Below, piece after piece: positions 26,465 through 35,131 of a DNA stretch of 64,000 nucleotides. The first letter of the stretch is position 1; the number at the start of each line of letters is the position of its first letter. Under the pieces are notes generated by a model. The model worked only from the letters and a program-made list of their open reading frames with translations. It had not been told where the DNA came from and did not search any database. The DNA is taken from assembly GCF_000264295.1 (NCBI RefSeq), contig NZ_AJXT01000008.1, forward strand, positions 1 through 64,000, read 5' to 3'. Origin of the DNA: Rhodanobacter spathiphylli B39. GTDB taxonomy: Bacteria > Pseudomonadota > Gammaproteobacteria > Xanthomonadales > Rhodanobacteraceae. The translations under genes were made by a program, and so were the position numbers.

Positions 26465-26595
26465 TGTGCATCAAAGATAGCGACGTTCAAGAGCGAGGGC
26501 ATGGGTGCCCGAGTTGAAGCAACGCAGGAATACTGGCCTCATGCGCGTGAACGGCGGACGAGAGTCCTGACCACGATCGACAGGGGCAAATGCGG

Positions 26596-26659
26596 TCCCG
26601 GCCTTCGCCGGGAAGACGATCGAGGAAGATGAACCGATCCCGGCTAGCGCCGGGATCGG
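26596..26659. repeat. Two REP-like hairpins
   Basis: TCCCGGC-CTTC-GCCGGGA spans 26596-26613, and CCGATCCCGGC (26634-26644) pairs perfectly with GCCGGGATCGG (26649-26659). Both share the CCCGGC core. The surrounding 26465-26718 stretch has no coding signal. Hairpins like these are typical repetitive extragenic palindromes and sit at the border between the Mrr gene and a decayed peptidase gene. Confidence 0.65.
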
Positions 26660-26718
26660 TCCGGTACGAAAGGACACCATTGGCATCGAACCACTGCAGC
26701 CCGTGGCCCATCAGGTCA

Positions 26719-27060
26719 CTACAACTCCCCCAACCGCTCCTGCAACCTCTACCGCCGATCCTCGTCCTTCTCACCCGCGATCACCCCTTTCAGCGCGGCC
26801 ACCTGCGCCAGGTCCAGCGCCTTCTTCGCCGAGGAATGCACGTCCGGCACCACGTCGATGTTCTCCCAGTCGGTGTGCGTGAACGGGCTGATCGGGCGTC
26901 CGGAGGGGACGAACATCACGAAGTGCGCAGTCAGCCAGTGCGGGCCGCCGCCGTGGGCGCCGCTGCCGGTGGCTTCGCCGATCAGGGTGGCGCGTTGGTT
27001 GTTCTTCAGCACATAGGCGAAATCCTCGCAGCCGGAAAACGTGTCGCTGCGGGTTGCGCC
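26719..27060 (-). pseudogene. Decayed C-terminal fragment of an S41-family peptidase
   Basis: On the minus strand the translation TFSGCEDFAYVLKNNQRA, TLIGEATGSGAHGGGPH, FVPSGRPISPFTHTDWE and DVVPDV matches the C-terminal part of tail-specific (S41) peptidases, including the Ser after TF that is the usual nucleophile region. No start or N-terminal domain exists: an in-frame TAG lies at 27073-27075. After KGVIAGEKDEDRR the frame ends, yet a +1 shift gives RLQERLGEL and a stop, the expected natural terminus. So it is truncated at the 5' end and frameshifted at the 3' end. Confidence 0.65.
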
Positions 27061-27072
27061 GGGTTGTCGCCG

Positions 27073-27267
27073 CTAGATCCGTGCCGCCGGATACAACCAA
27101 CGTGCATGGGTTCGCGTCAGCAACTCCGGCGCGCCGGACGTTTCGTTCCACAGCGCGGCGCACTGTCTGCAGCGCATCAGGAAGCTCGGCGCTGCGGGGT
27201 TCGTGGCCAGTCGCTCGAAGCGGTCGTAGGGCGCGTGGTAACCCGTTTGGCAGTGGCTACAGAGCAT
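27073..27267 (-). CDS. Small zinc-ribbon-like protein
   Basis: A 64-residue protein with two Cys pairs, CSHC near the N terminus and CRQC in the middle (SFLMRCRQCAALWNETSG), consistent with a small zinc ribbon, and a C terminus of the type ARWLYP. I recognise this general pattern from short hypothetical proteins but cannot name a function. It ends exactly where the S41 fragment begins, in the same frame, so a deletion may have brought them together. Confidence 0.5.
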   Translation of the reverse strand: MLCSHCQTGYHAPYDRFERLATNPAAPSFLMRCRQCAALWNETSGAPELLTRTHARWLYPAARI

Positions 27268-27351
27268 GCGCGGCCGAGATATCCGAACAGATGACGTGGG
27301 CGTGCATGCCTGCGTTTGCGGCGGGCATGCGTGCCGCGCGAGGCCGGATGC

Positions 27352-29169
27352 TCAGCGTTTTTTCCCGAGTGCGCGCACCGACTGCTGCAGCCACGACATT
27401 GCGTCCAGTTGCTGCCATAGCGCCAGCGTCTCCTGTCGATAGATCCATGCCTCCTCGTCACCGCCGACGGCGATGCCCCAGCCGTCTTGCCGCGGCGGCT
27501 TGGGATTGGCCTTGAGCAGCCAGGCCGCCGGTTTCGGATAGGCCGCCACGGCGTCGCCCAGCGCGCCGATGGCCATATCGGATTGACCGGCGGCGAACAG
27601 CGCCAGCGCCCGGTTGTATTGCATCGCGGCGAAATCGTCGGGGTAGCACTCGGTGAGTGCCAGCGCGTCCGCGACACGACCGGTGTGCAGGTAGGCGCGC
27701 ACCAGGGCGTGGCGAAAGCCCTGGTTGTCGCTGGGATTGAGTTCGCATACCAGCCATTCCAGCCGCGCCACTTGCGCGGCGTCGGGCGCTTGCCCGGCAT
27801 CGATGGCGACGCGTTGGCCGATCAGGTTCAGCGCAGGCCGGTTCTGCAACCAGCCCCACTCGAGCCGCTTGCCTTCGGCGCGATTGGCACGCAGCACTTC
27901 GCGCAGCAGGCGCTCGGCGCGATCCAGCACGGATCGCGCGAGGTTTGCGGTGAATATGCCCATGCCGACTTCGTCGATGGCTGCCACGATGGTGTCCAGC
28001 ACCTCGAACGCATTCCACAGCTGCGGCTGTCGGCGCAGTTCGGGCAACCATTGCGCAATGTCGGCACCCTCGCCGCCGAATACCGGGGAGTGGCTGTTGC
28101 TGCCCGCGAGTTGCTCCCACCCTTGCAGCGCCTTGGCCATGGCCCGGGTCGGTTCGAGCGGGCCGGCTTGTTCACCGCTCGGCTCCAGCGTGTACACCGA
28201 AGCGATCGCCGGCGCCGTCTGCAGCAGCTGCGCCAGTTCGCGCAAGTCGGGTTGGTTGTCGAGCGCCATCTGCTCCATGGCTTGCTCGCCATGGGTAACG
28301 ATATTGCGCATGAAGGCCACCAGGTGTTCCAGTTCCGGATCACGCATGGCGGCCAGCCGATGCGCCCAGAAGCGTGCGCGCTCGCGTGCCTCGGCGTGGC
28401 GCCCCTCGGACATCAGCAGGGTGACCTCCAGATGCGACAGCGAAGGCGATTGCGGGTCGCTGCGCTGCGCTTCGGCGAAGTATTGCCACGCACCGGCGTA
28501 GTCGTCGCTGTCGGAGGCGATCGACGCCTGGCGCTGCAGGGCTGCCGAACGCAGGCGACGGTCGCCCACTTTGATCGCACGTGCGAGCAGCTGCGCCTTC
28601 TTGCGGGGCCGTTGCAGCTGGCCATAGGCATCGAGCAAGGTATCGAACAAGGCTTCACGTCCGGCATGGAAATCAGCGTCGGCAACGAACCAGGGTTCGA
28701 GCAAGGCGCAGGCTTCCCTGGTGAAATTGCCGGTGGCCAGCTCCATGGCGGCATGCGCCACCATGTCGGGCGCAATCCGGCTGCCGGCCAGCTCGCTCCA
28801 GCGCCGACGCGGCAAATGCTCCAGCAGCGTGGGCAGGAAGTTGATCTGCCCCATCGGCAGGTCGTGCTCCAGCATCAGGCAGCACTTCTTGTACTTCTGA
28901 CCGGAGCCACACGGGCAGGCGGCATTGCGCTCGGTCGCCGGCAGTGACGGCAAGGCGTAGTTCAGCGTCGGCTGCGGTGTCTGTCGCCATACCGACCTTG
29001 CCACGGCGAGCGCCACCGGCCAGCGGAGAACGTCGTGGCGGCCGTACAGGACGTTCACGGCGTTGACGTAGTGCGGGTAATCGACGCCGCGGGCAATCAT
29101 GCCGACGCAATGATTCCACAGTTCATCGAGGGCATTCGAAAATTCGGGGGGAAGGCTTTCGTTGGTCAT
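27352..29169 (-). CDS. SEC-C motif protein with TPR-like repeats
   Basis: A 605-residue cytoplasmic protein. A SEC-C zinc motif lies near the N terminus, CPCGSGQKYKKCC (Cys85, Cys87, Cys96, Cys97), as in the SecA tail and in YecA-like proteins. The rest is helical with TPR-like pairs (for instance GRHAEARERARFW, GRVADALALTECYP, FAAGQSDMAIGAL). The role is unknown; SEC-C domains often bind ribosomes or SecB-like partners. I used ATG 29169; an upstream open stretch without coding look was left out. No close operon partner; htpG ends downstream on the same strand. Confidence 0.75.
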   Translation of the reverse strand: MTNESLPPEFSNALDELWNHCVGMIARGVDYPHYVNAVNVLYGRHDVLRWPVALAVARSVWRQTPQPTLNYALPSLPATERNAACPCGSGQKYKKCCLMLEHDLPMGQINFLPTLLEHLPRRRWSELAGSRIAPDMVAHAAMELATGNFTREACALLEPWFVADADFHAGREALFDTLLDAYGQLQRPRKKAQLLARAIKVGDRRLRSAALQRQASIASDSDDYAGAWQYFAEAQRSDPQSPSLSHLEVTLLMSEGRHAEARERARFWAHRLAAMRDPELEHLVAFMRNIVTHGEQAMEQMALDNQPDLRELAQLLQTAPAIASVYTLEPSGEQAGPLEPTRAMAKALQGWEQLAGSNSHSPVFGGEGADIAQWLPELRRQPQLWNAFEVLDTIVAAIDEVGMGIFTANLARSVLDRAERLLREVLRANRAEGKRLEWGWLQNRPALNLIGQRVAIDAGQAPDAAQVARLEWLVCELNPSDNQGFRHALVRAYLHTGRVADALALTECYPDDFAAMQYNRALALFAAGQSDMAIGALGDAVAAYPKPAAWLLKANPKPPRQDGWGIAVGGDEEAWIYRQETLALWQQLDAMSWLQQSVRALGKKR

Positions 29170-29307
29170 GTCGTCATTGTCGCCGTTCCCGCGGTTCCGC
29201 TGCCACCAAGGAAGGATCGCCCCCGGACCTGCGCAGGATGACGTGCGGTCGGACTGCAAAGAGCCGGCGGCCCTCCCCGGTTCTCAATCGCGGGAATGCG
29301 CAGATGG

Positions 29308-29331
29308 AAAAAGCCCGCCGGATGGCGGGCT
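29308..29331 (-). terminator. Terminator of htpG
   Basis: On the minus strand GCCCGCC and GGCGGGC (29313-29319 and 29324-29330) form a 7-bp stem around a 4-nt loop, followed by a T-run (A-run at 29308-29312 on the plus strand). It lies 26 bp after the htpG stop codon. Confidence 0.85.
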
Positions 29332-29356
29332 CCTGGACTGCAGGGTACTTGGCGTC

Positions 29357-31225
29357 TTACCCCAGCAACACCCGGTTCATCCGCTGCACGAAGGCCGCCG
29401 GGTCGGGCAGCTGGGCGCCAGCGGAAATCTCCGCCTGCTCCAGCAGCAGGGTGGCCAGATCACGGGCCTTGGCTTCGTCGGCTTCCGTCTCGACGCGCTT
29501 GACCAGTGCGTGCTGCGGGTTGATCTCCAGGGTGGGCTTGGACTCCGGCATGTCCTGGCCGGCTTCGCGCAGCAGGCGGGCCAGGTGCGGGGCCATTTCG
29601 TAATCGGAAAGCGCCAGGCAGGACGGCGAATCGGTGAGGCGCGCCGACACCTTCACTTCGCCGACGCGATCGCCCAGCAGCTCCTTGAGCTTCTTCAGCA
29701 GCGGCTCGGCTTCCTTGGTCGCCTCTTCCTGCTTTTTCTTGTCGGCCTCGTCCAGTGGCACTTCGCCCTTGGCAACGCTCTTCAGCTTTTTGCCGTCGTA
29801 TTCGCTCAGGCTGCCGATCATCCACTCGTCGATGCGGTCGGACATCAGCAGCACTTCGATGCCCTTGGCCTTGAACGCTTCCAGCTGCGGGCTGCCGAAG
29901 GCGGAGGCGTAGCTGTCGGCGGTGATGTACCAGATCGCGTCCTGACCCACGGCCATCCGGCCGATGTAGTCGTCCAGCGAGGTGGTCTGGCTGGTGCCGT
30001 CGCCCTTGGTGGAGGCAAAGCGCAGCAGCTTGGCGATGCGCTCACGGTTGTTGGCGTCTTCGCTGATGCCTTCCTTGAGTGTGTTGCCGAAGGCCTTGTA
30101 GAAGGTGGCGAATTTCTCCGGCTCGTCCTTTGCCAGCTTCTCGATCAGGTCGAGCACGCGCTTGACGCAAGCAGCCTTGATGCGCTCGAGCTGGCGGTTG
30201 TGCTGCAGGATTTCGCGGCTGACGTTGAGCGGCAAATCATCGGCATCGACCACGCCGCGCACGAAGCGCAGGTAGTTCGGCAGCAGCTCTTCGGCGGCGT
30301 CCATGATGAAGACGCGCTTGATGTAGAGCTTCAGCCCCTTGCGCTCGTCGCGGCCGCCCATCATCAGGTCGAACGGCGGCTGCGACGGCAGGTACAGCAA
30401 GGTGGTGAAGCTCTGGCTGCCTTCGACGCGGTTGTGCGTCCACGCCAGCGCGTCGTTGAAATCGTGGCCGAGCGACTTGTAGAAGCTCTGGTAGTCCTCG
30501 TCGGAAATCTCCGACTTCGGCTTGGTCCACAGCGCCGAGGCGGCGTTGATGGTTTCGAATTCGTCGGTGGGCTTGTCGTCCTTCTCCTTGGGCATGCGGA
30601 TCGGGAAGGCGACGTGGTCGGAGTAGCGGGTGATCAGCGAGCGCAGCTGCCAGCGCTTGAGAAATTCGTCCTCGTCGGCCTTCAGGTGCAGGATCACCGC
30701 GGTGCCGCGCAGTGGTTCGTCGACCTGTTCCAGCGAATACTCGCCCTTGCCGTCGCTCTCCCACTTCACGCCTTCGCTTTCCGGCGCGTCGGCGCGACGG
30801 GTGAGCACGGTGACCTTGTCGGCCACCACGAAGGCGGAATAGAAGCCCACGCCGAACTGGCCGATCAGCCGCGCGTCGGCCTTCTGCTCGCCGCTCATCG
30901 CTTCCAGGAAGCGGCGCGTACCCGAACTGGCGATGGTGCCGATGTTGGCCACGACTTCATCGCGGGTCATGCCGATGCCGTTGTCGCGCACGGTGACGGT
31001 GCGCGCATCCGGGTCCCAGCTGACGTCGATGTGCAGTTCGCTGTCGCCGGCCGAGAGCTCAGGGTTGGCGATCGACTCGAAGCGCAGCTTGTCGCAGGCG
31101 TCGGAGGCGTTGGAGATCAGCTCGCGCAGGAAGATTTCCTTGTGCGAGTACAGCGAGTGCGTGACCAGGTGCAGGACCTGGGCGACTTCGGCTTCGAACT
31201 TGCGGGTTTCGGCGGGTGCGTTCAT
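29357..31225 (-). CDS. htpG: Molecular chaperone HtpG (Hsp90)
   Basis: A 622-residue cytosolic Hsp90 chaperone that binds and folds client proteins with ATP. The N-terminal ATP site is clear: ISNASDACDKLR, DNGIGMTRDEV, GTIASSGT and the GQFGVGFYSAF segment. The middle domain (WTKPKSEISDEDY, MDAAEELLPNYLRFVRGVVD) and the C-terminal dimerisation domain follow. Length is normal. The start is ATG 31225 (MNAPAETRKFEAEV), where family members begin. A terminator follows at 29308. A palindromic repeat pair separates it from htpX. Confidence 0.97.
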   Translation of the reverse strand: MNAPAETRKFEAEVAQVLHLVTHSLYSHKEIFLRELISNASDACDKLRFESIANPELSAGDSELHIDVSWDPDARTVTVRDNGIGMTRDEVVANIGTIASSGTRRFLEAMSGEQKADARLIGQFGVGFYSAFVVADKVTVLTRRADAPESEGVKWESDGKGEYSLEQVDEPLRGTAVILHLKADEDEFLKRWQLRSLITRYSDHVAFPIRMPKEKDDKPTDEFETINAASALWTKPKSEISDEDYQSFYKSLGHDFNDALAWTHNRVEGSQSFTTLLYLPSQPPFDLMMGGRDERKGLKLYIKRVFIMDAAEELLPNYLRFVRGVVDADDLPLNVSREILQHNRQLERIKAACVKRVLDLIEKLAKDEPEKFATFYKAFGNTLKEGISEDANNRERIAKLLRFASTKGDGTSQTTSLDDYIGRMAVGQDAIWYITADSYASAFGSPQLEAFKAKGIEVLLMSDRIDEWMIGSLSEYDGKKLKSVAKGEVPLDEADKKKQEEATKEAEPLLKKLKELLGDRVGEVKVSARLTDSPSCLALSDYEMAPHLARLLREAGQDMPESKPTLEINPQHALVKRVETEADEAKARDLATLLLEQAEISAGAQLPDPAAFVQRMNRVLLG

Positions 31226-31263
31226 GCGTTGATGTTCCAGAGTTGCGTTGACGATGGGCGTTG

Positions 31264-31380
31264 GCTCCTCCCCCTGCATGACAGGGGGAGGTCGGGAGGG
31301 GGTTCGCTTTTGACCTTGGCTTCCAAAGACAAGCTCAGGAGCACCCCACCCCAGCCCTCCCCTGCAAGCAGGGGAGGGAG
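31264..31380. repeat. Inverted pair of G/C-rich palindromic repeats
   Basis: Two related hairpins in opposite orientation. The first is CCTCCCCCTG (31267-31276) with CAGGGGGAGG (31282-31291). The second is CCCTCCCCTGC (31355-31365) with GCAGGGGAGGG (31368-31378). Each carries a GGGGTGGGGT/ACCCCACCCC-like flank facing inward. The same unit recurs at 35531-35570 and 47231-47349. It lies between the 5' end of htpG and the 3' end of htpX, so it could also affect mRNA stability of htpX. Confidence 0.8.
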
Positions 31381-31391
31381 TAAAGCTTCAA

Positions 31392-32285
31392 TCAGCCGGC
31401 CTTCTGCAGCGCGGCGATGCGCTCGTCCAGCGGCGGGTGGCTCATGAACAGTTTCCTGAAGCCTTCCGCCAGCGGGCCGGAGATGCCGAACGCGGCGATG
31501 GTGTTGGGCAGCGTGTTTTCGCCGTGATCGACCTTGAGCCGCTGCAGCGCGGAGATCATCGCGCCGCGGCCGGCAAACTGCGCACCCGCCGCGTCAGCGC
31601 GGAACTCGCGCCAGCGCGAGAACGCGGCGACGATCATCGAGGCGAACAGGCCGAACACCACCTGCAGCACCATCACCACCACGAAGTAGCCGATGCCACC
31701 GCCGCCACGATTCTCGTCGCGGCCACCGCTCATCCAGCTGTCGACGGCGCGGCCAACGATGCGGGCGGCCAGGATCACTAGCGTGTTCAGCACGCCCTGG
31801 ATCAGGGTCAGGGTGACCATGTCGCCGTTGGCGACGTGGCCGATCTCGTGGCCAAGCACGGCGCCGACCTGTTCGCGATCCATCTGCTGCAGCAGGCCGG
31901 AGCTTACCGCCACCAGCGAGCTGTTCTTCGTCATTCCGGTGGCGAACGCATTCATCTCCGGCGCGTCGTAGATCGCCACCTCGGGCATGCCGATGCCGGC
32001 GTTATGCGCGTGGCGGCGGACGGTGTCGACCAGCCAGCGCTCGGTCTCGTTCTGCGGCTGCTCGATCACCCGGGCGCCGGTGGACCACTTGGCGATCATC
32101 TTCGACATCGCCAGCGAGATGAACGCCCCGCCCATGCCGAACACGGCGGCGAAGGCCAGCAGGCCGCCCATGCCGCCGTAGCCGCGTGCGGCGGCCATCT
32201 GGTCGATGCCGAACAGGCGGCAGACGATGCTCAGCAGGAGCAGCACGGCAAGGTTGGTGGCGATGAATAGCGCGATGCGACGCAT
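31392..32285 (-). CDS. htpX: Protease HtpX, membrane zinc metalloprotease
   Basis: A 297-residue membrane protease for quality control of inner-membrane proteins. Two N-terminal helices (about 4-24 and 38-60) precede the zinc motif H146-E-I-G-H150, and a second pair of hydrophobic segments lies at about 160-215. The downstream FRADAAGAQFAGR supplies the glutamate-type third ligand region. Length is standard. ATG 32285 begins MRRIALFIATNLAVL, the conserved HtpX start. It is divergent from gluQRS. Confidence 0.96.
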   Translation of the reverse strand: MRRIALFIATNLAVLLLLSIVCRLFGIDQMAAARGYGGMGGLLAFAAVFGMGGAFISLAMSKMIAKWSTGARVIEQPQNETERWLVDTVRRHAHNAGIGMPEVAIYDAPEMNAFATGMTKNSSLVAVSSGLLQQMDREQVGAVLGHEIGHVANGDMVTLTLIQGVLNTLVILAARIVGRAVDSWMSGGRDENRGGGGIGYFVVVMVLQVVFGLFASMIVAAFSRWREFRADAAGAQFAGRGAMISALQRLKVDHGENTLPNTIAAFGISGPLAEGFRKLFMSHPPLDERIAALQKAG

Positions 32286-32390
32286 GGCTGTCTCTCTTGT
32301 GGCAGTCATGAAGGGGAATGGTGGACGGTCGAAGATTCGGGGCGGCAAGGCGCGCTTTCAAGGGTCTGGAGCGGCATTTAAGATGCGCCG

Positions 32391-33260
32391 ATGACTTATC
32401 GCGGCCGCTTTGCCCCCTCGCCCACCGGACAACTGCACTTCGGCTCGCTGGTCGCCGCGCTGGGCAGCTGGCTGTGCGCGCGGCATGCCGGCGGCGAATG
32501 GCTGGTCCGGGTGGAGGATATCGATCCGCCACGCGAGGTTGCCGGTTCGGCGGCGGGCATCCTGGCGGCGCTGCCTGCGTTCGGCCTGGTCGCTGACGGG
32601 CCGACGCTGTTCCAGTCGACGCGGACGGCGGCTTACGCGGCGGCGATCGAGCAACTGCGCGCCGCCAATGCGCTGTTCCCCTGCTGGTGCAGCCGCAGCG
32701 AACTGGCGCGCGGCGACGGCCTTCATCGCGATGCCCGCTGCGTTGCTTCGCCGCAGGCCGACCAACCGCCAGCCTGGCGCTTGCGCGCGCCGGATCTCGA
32801 CATCGCGTTCGAGGATGCCCTGCAGGGCCAGCAGCGGCAGAACCTGCGCAACGAGGTGGGCGACTACGTGCTGCGCCGGGCCGACGGCCTGTACAGCTAT
32901 CAGCTGGCCTGTGTGGTGGACGACGCTTTCCAGGGCATCACCGAGGTAGTGCGCGGGCTGGACCTGCTCGACTCCACGCCGCGCCAGATCTGGCTGCAGC
33001 GCTGCCTGGGTCTGCCGACGCCGGCGTATCGCCACCTGCCGCTGGTGCTGGATGGGGATGGCAGCAAGCTGTCGAAATCCGCACAGGCGTTCCCGGTCGA
33101 CCCGGCCGACCCCGTGCCGGCGCTGCGACGCGCCCTCGCCTTCCTGCAGTTGCCACTGCCGCATGCCGGGCGCGGCGGGGTGGACGATCTGCTGCTGCAC
33201 GCACTGGCCCATTTCGATCCGGCCCGTTTGCCGCATTGCAGCGGTCACTCTGTCGCCTGA
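32391..33260 (+). CDS. gluQ: Glutamyl-Q tRNA(Asp) synthetase
   Basis: A 289-residue truncated glutamyl-tRNA synthetase that adds glutamate to queuosine in tRNA(Asp). The HIGH-like motif is in FAPSPTGQLHFGSLVAALG, and the KMSKS motif reads GSKLSKS. Between them, FPCWCSRSEL and a later Cys form the zinc site. It lacks the anticodon-binding domain of full GluRS, as expected for the family (about 290-300 residues). The common name is yadB or gluQRS. It starts 105 bp from the divergent htpX. Confidence 0.94.
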   Translation: MTYRGRFAPSPTGQLHFGSLVAALGSWLCARHAGGEWLVRVEDIDPPREVAGSAAGILAALPAFGLVADGPTLFQSTRTAAYAAAIEQLRAANALFPCWCSRSELARGDGLHRDARCVASPQADQPPAWRLRAPDLDIAFEDALQGQQRQNLRNEVGDYVLRRADGLYSYQLACVVDDAFQGITEVVRGLDLLDSTPRQIWLQRCLGLPTPAYRHLPLVLDGDGSKLSKSAQAFPVDPADPVPALRRALAFLQLPLPHAGRGGVDDLLLHALAHFDPARLPHCSGHSVA

Positions 33261-33371
33261 ACCGCTATAACTACGGAACGCGTCGAGGCGACCAGGGGAC
33301 GGCTGAAACATGCGTCTGCCATGCTTCGGTGCGATCGCATTCGCGCCTAACCGAACAGGAGATCCAGGGAA

Positions 33372-34112
33372 ATGACTCAGCGTACGGCATTGGTCACAGG
33401 CGGCACCGGCGGCATCGGCAGCGCAATCGTCCGCTACCTGGCCAGGCAGGGGCATCGGGTGGCCAGCAATTACCGTGACCCGGACAAGGCGGAAGCCTGG
33501 CGCCAGGCGATGGCGGCCGAGGGCATCGATGTATGCCTGGTCGCCGGCGACGTCACCGACCCGGATGCCTGCGCGGCGATGGTGCGCGCGATCGAGGAGA
33601 AGTGCGGCCCGGTCGAGATCCTGGTCAACAACGCCGGCATCACCCGCGACACCACCTTCCACAAGATGACTTATCAGCAGTGGACGGACGTGATCAACAC
33701 CAACCTCAACGCCTGCTTCAATGTCACCCGCGCGGTGATCGACGGCATGCGTGCGCGCAAGTGGGGCCGCATCGTGCAGATCAGCTCGATCAACGGCCAG
33801 AAGGGCCAGTACGGCCAGGCCAACTACGCCGCAGCCAAGGCCGGCATGCACGGCTTCACCATCTCGCTGGCGCAGGAGAACGCGAAGTTCGGCATCACCG
33901 TCAACACCGTCTCGCCCGGCTACGTCGCCACCGACATGGTGATGGCCGTGCCGGAAGAAGTGCGCGCCAAGATCGAGGCGCAGATCCCGCTGGGCCGCCT
34001 GGGCAAGCCCGAAGAGATCGCCCACGCCGTGGCCTTTCTCACCGGCGAGGAAACCTGCTGGATGACCGGCGCCAACCTGGCGATCAACGGCGGGCAGTAC
34101 ATGGGCTGGTGA
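33372..34112 (+). CDS. phbB: Acetoacetyl-CoA reductase PhbB
   Basis: A 246-residue NADPH-dependent short-chain dehydrogenase that reduces acetoacetyl-CoA to (R)-3-hydroxybutyryl-CoA for polyhydroxybutyrate. It has the cofactor motif TGGTGGIG, NNAGITRD, the catalytic Ser in QISSINGQKGQ, the YAAAK motif and the PhbB-like end LAINGGQYMGW. The segments TTFHKMTYQQW and VISTN-like INTNLN match PhbB. phaC and phaA are not in the window. A good ribosome site (CAGGAGATCC) lies about 8 bp upstream of the ATG. Confidence 0.93.
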   Translation: MTQRTALVTGGTGGIGSAIVRYLARQGHRVASNYRDPDKAEAWRQAMAAEGIDVCLVAGDVTDPDACAAMVRAIEEKCGPVEILVNNAGITRDTTFHKMTYQQWTDVINTNLNACFNVTRAVIDGMRARKWGRIVQISSINGQKGQYGQANYAAAKAGMHGFTISLAQENAKFGITVNTVSPGYVATDMVMAVPEEVRAKIEAQIPLGRLGKPEEIAHAVAFLTGEETCWMTGANLAINGGQYMGW

Positions 34113-34124
34113 GGGAGCAGGAGC

Positions 34125-34199
34125 GAGTGAAGAGGAGTGAGAAAAGAGAGAAAGCAGGCTCTTCACTCACTTCTCGCTCCTCTTCACTCACTTCTCGCT
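34125..34199. repeat. Direct and inverted short repeats
   Basis: A 19-bp unit is repeated in tandem with 21-bp period (34160-34178 and 34181-34199). A 13-bp inverted arm, GAGTGAAGAGGAG at 34125-34137, matches CTCCTCTTCACTC at 34177-34189. The unit overlaps the 3' end of tcdA (34188-34199). It could fold as a terminator between the convergent phbB and tcdA genes, but has no proper T-run. Confidence 0.7.
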
Positions 34200-34982
34200 T
34201 TTCCCCAGCAGCTTCTCGATCACCTTGCCTACCGCCGCGAAGGCGAATGCGCCGGTGATGTGGGTGGCCGCGCCCAGGCCGCCGCCGCAGGCCAGGTTCA
34301 GCGAATCGCCGCCCGGCGGGCGGGTGCCGCACACGGTGCCGTCCGGTTGCGGGTATTGCACGTTCTGCAGCGAATAGACGGCTGAAACGCCGAAGTAGCG
34401 GCTGGCGTTGCGGGGGAAGTTGAAGTCGGCGCGGAGCTTCTTGCGGATCAGGCTGAACATCGCGTCGTGCTCGGTGCGCGACAGGTCGCGCACGCGGATC
34501 TGGGTGGGGTCGGTGCGCCCGCCGGCCGAACCCACGCTGACGATCGGCAACTTGCGCCGCCGGCACCACGCGATGGTTTCCAGCTTCACCCGGAACGCAT
34601 CGCAGGCATCCAGCACCACGTCGTAGCCGCGGTCGAGCAGTTCGTCCAGGGTCGAGGTGGTGAGGAAACGCTCGACCGCCTCGAGCCGGAGGGTCGGGTT
34701 GATCGCATGGGCGCGGGCAGCCATCACGCCCACCTTGGTCTTGCCGTACTCGCCATCCAGCGCGTGCAGCTGGCGGTTGGTGTTGGATACGCAGACCTCG
34801 TCGGCGTCGATCAGGGTGAGCCGGCCCACGCCGCTGCGCGCCAGCGCCTCGACCGCCCACGAACCGACGCCACCGATGCCGATCACGCACACATGCGCCT
34901 GCGCCAGCGTGGCCACGCTGCCGTTGCCGTACAGGCGCTCGACGCCGGCAAAGCGTTCGGCCGGGTAGTTTGGCTCGCTCAT
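34188..34982 (-). CDS. tcdA: tRNA threonylcarbamoyladenosine dehydratase TcdA
   Basis: A 264-residue E1-like enzyme that cyclises t6A37 in ANN-decoding tRNAs to ct6A using ATP. The nucleotide-binding region is VIGIGGVGSWAVEALARSGV, followed by LTLIDADEVCVSNTNRQ, DACDAFRVK and SVGSAGGRTDPTQ. The C-terminal PPGGDSLNLACGGGLG tail is standard. ATG 34982 begins MSEPNYPAERFAG. The last codons include part of the short repeat tract. Formerly csdL/ygdL. Confidence 0.95.
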   Translation of the reverse strand: MSEPNYPAERFAGVERLYGNGSVATLAQAHVCVIGIGGVGSWAVEALARSGVGRLTLIDADEVCVSNTNRQLHALDGEYGKTKVGVMAARAHAINPTLRLEAVERFLTTSTLDELLDRGYDVVLDACDAFRVKLETIAWCRRRKLPIVSVGSAGGRTDPTQIRVRDLSRTEHDAMFSLIRKKLRADFNFPRNASRYFGVSAVYSLQNVQYPQPDGTVCGTRPPGGDSLNLACGGGLGAATHITGAFAFAAVGKVIEKLLGKSEK

Positions 34983-35131
34983 CGCGGGCCGCCGTTGCGG
35001 CATCGGGTCATCGTTGGACGGATCACGGGCGGGCCTTGCTGTGGAGAGCGGGCATTTTATCGTGGACGGTGGCTACGGGTGCGTCGGTGCAGGGTATCCT
35101 TGGCGTTCTCTTCATGATCGGAACCTCATCC

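Noticed and set aside
29162..31447. Long plus-strand frame over htpG
   Set aside because: It is the shadow of the htpG gene, whose Hsp90 motifs are unmistakable on the minus strand.
32358..34166. Long minus-strand frame over gluQRS and phbB
   Set aside because: It is antisense to two clearly recognised genes and has no motif of its own.
34160..34199. Tandem repeats as a possible CRISPR remnant
   Set aside because: Only two copies with a 2-bp gap and no spacers or cas genes.
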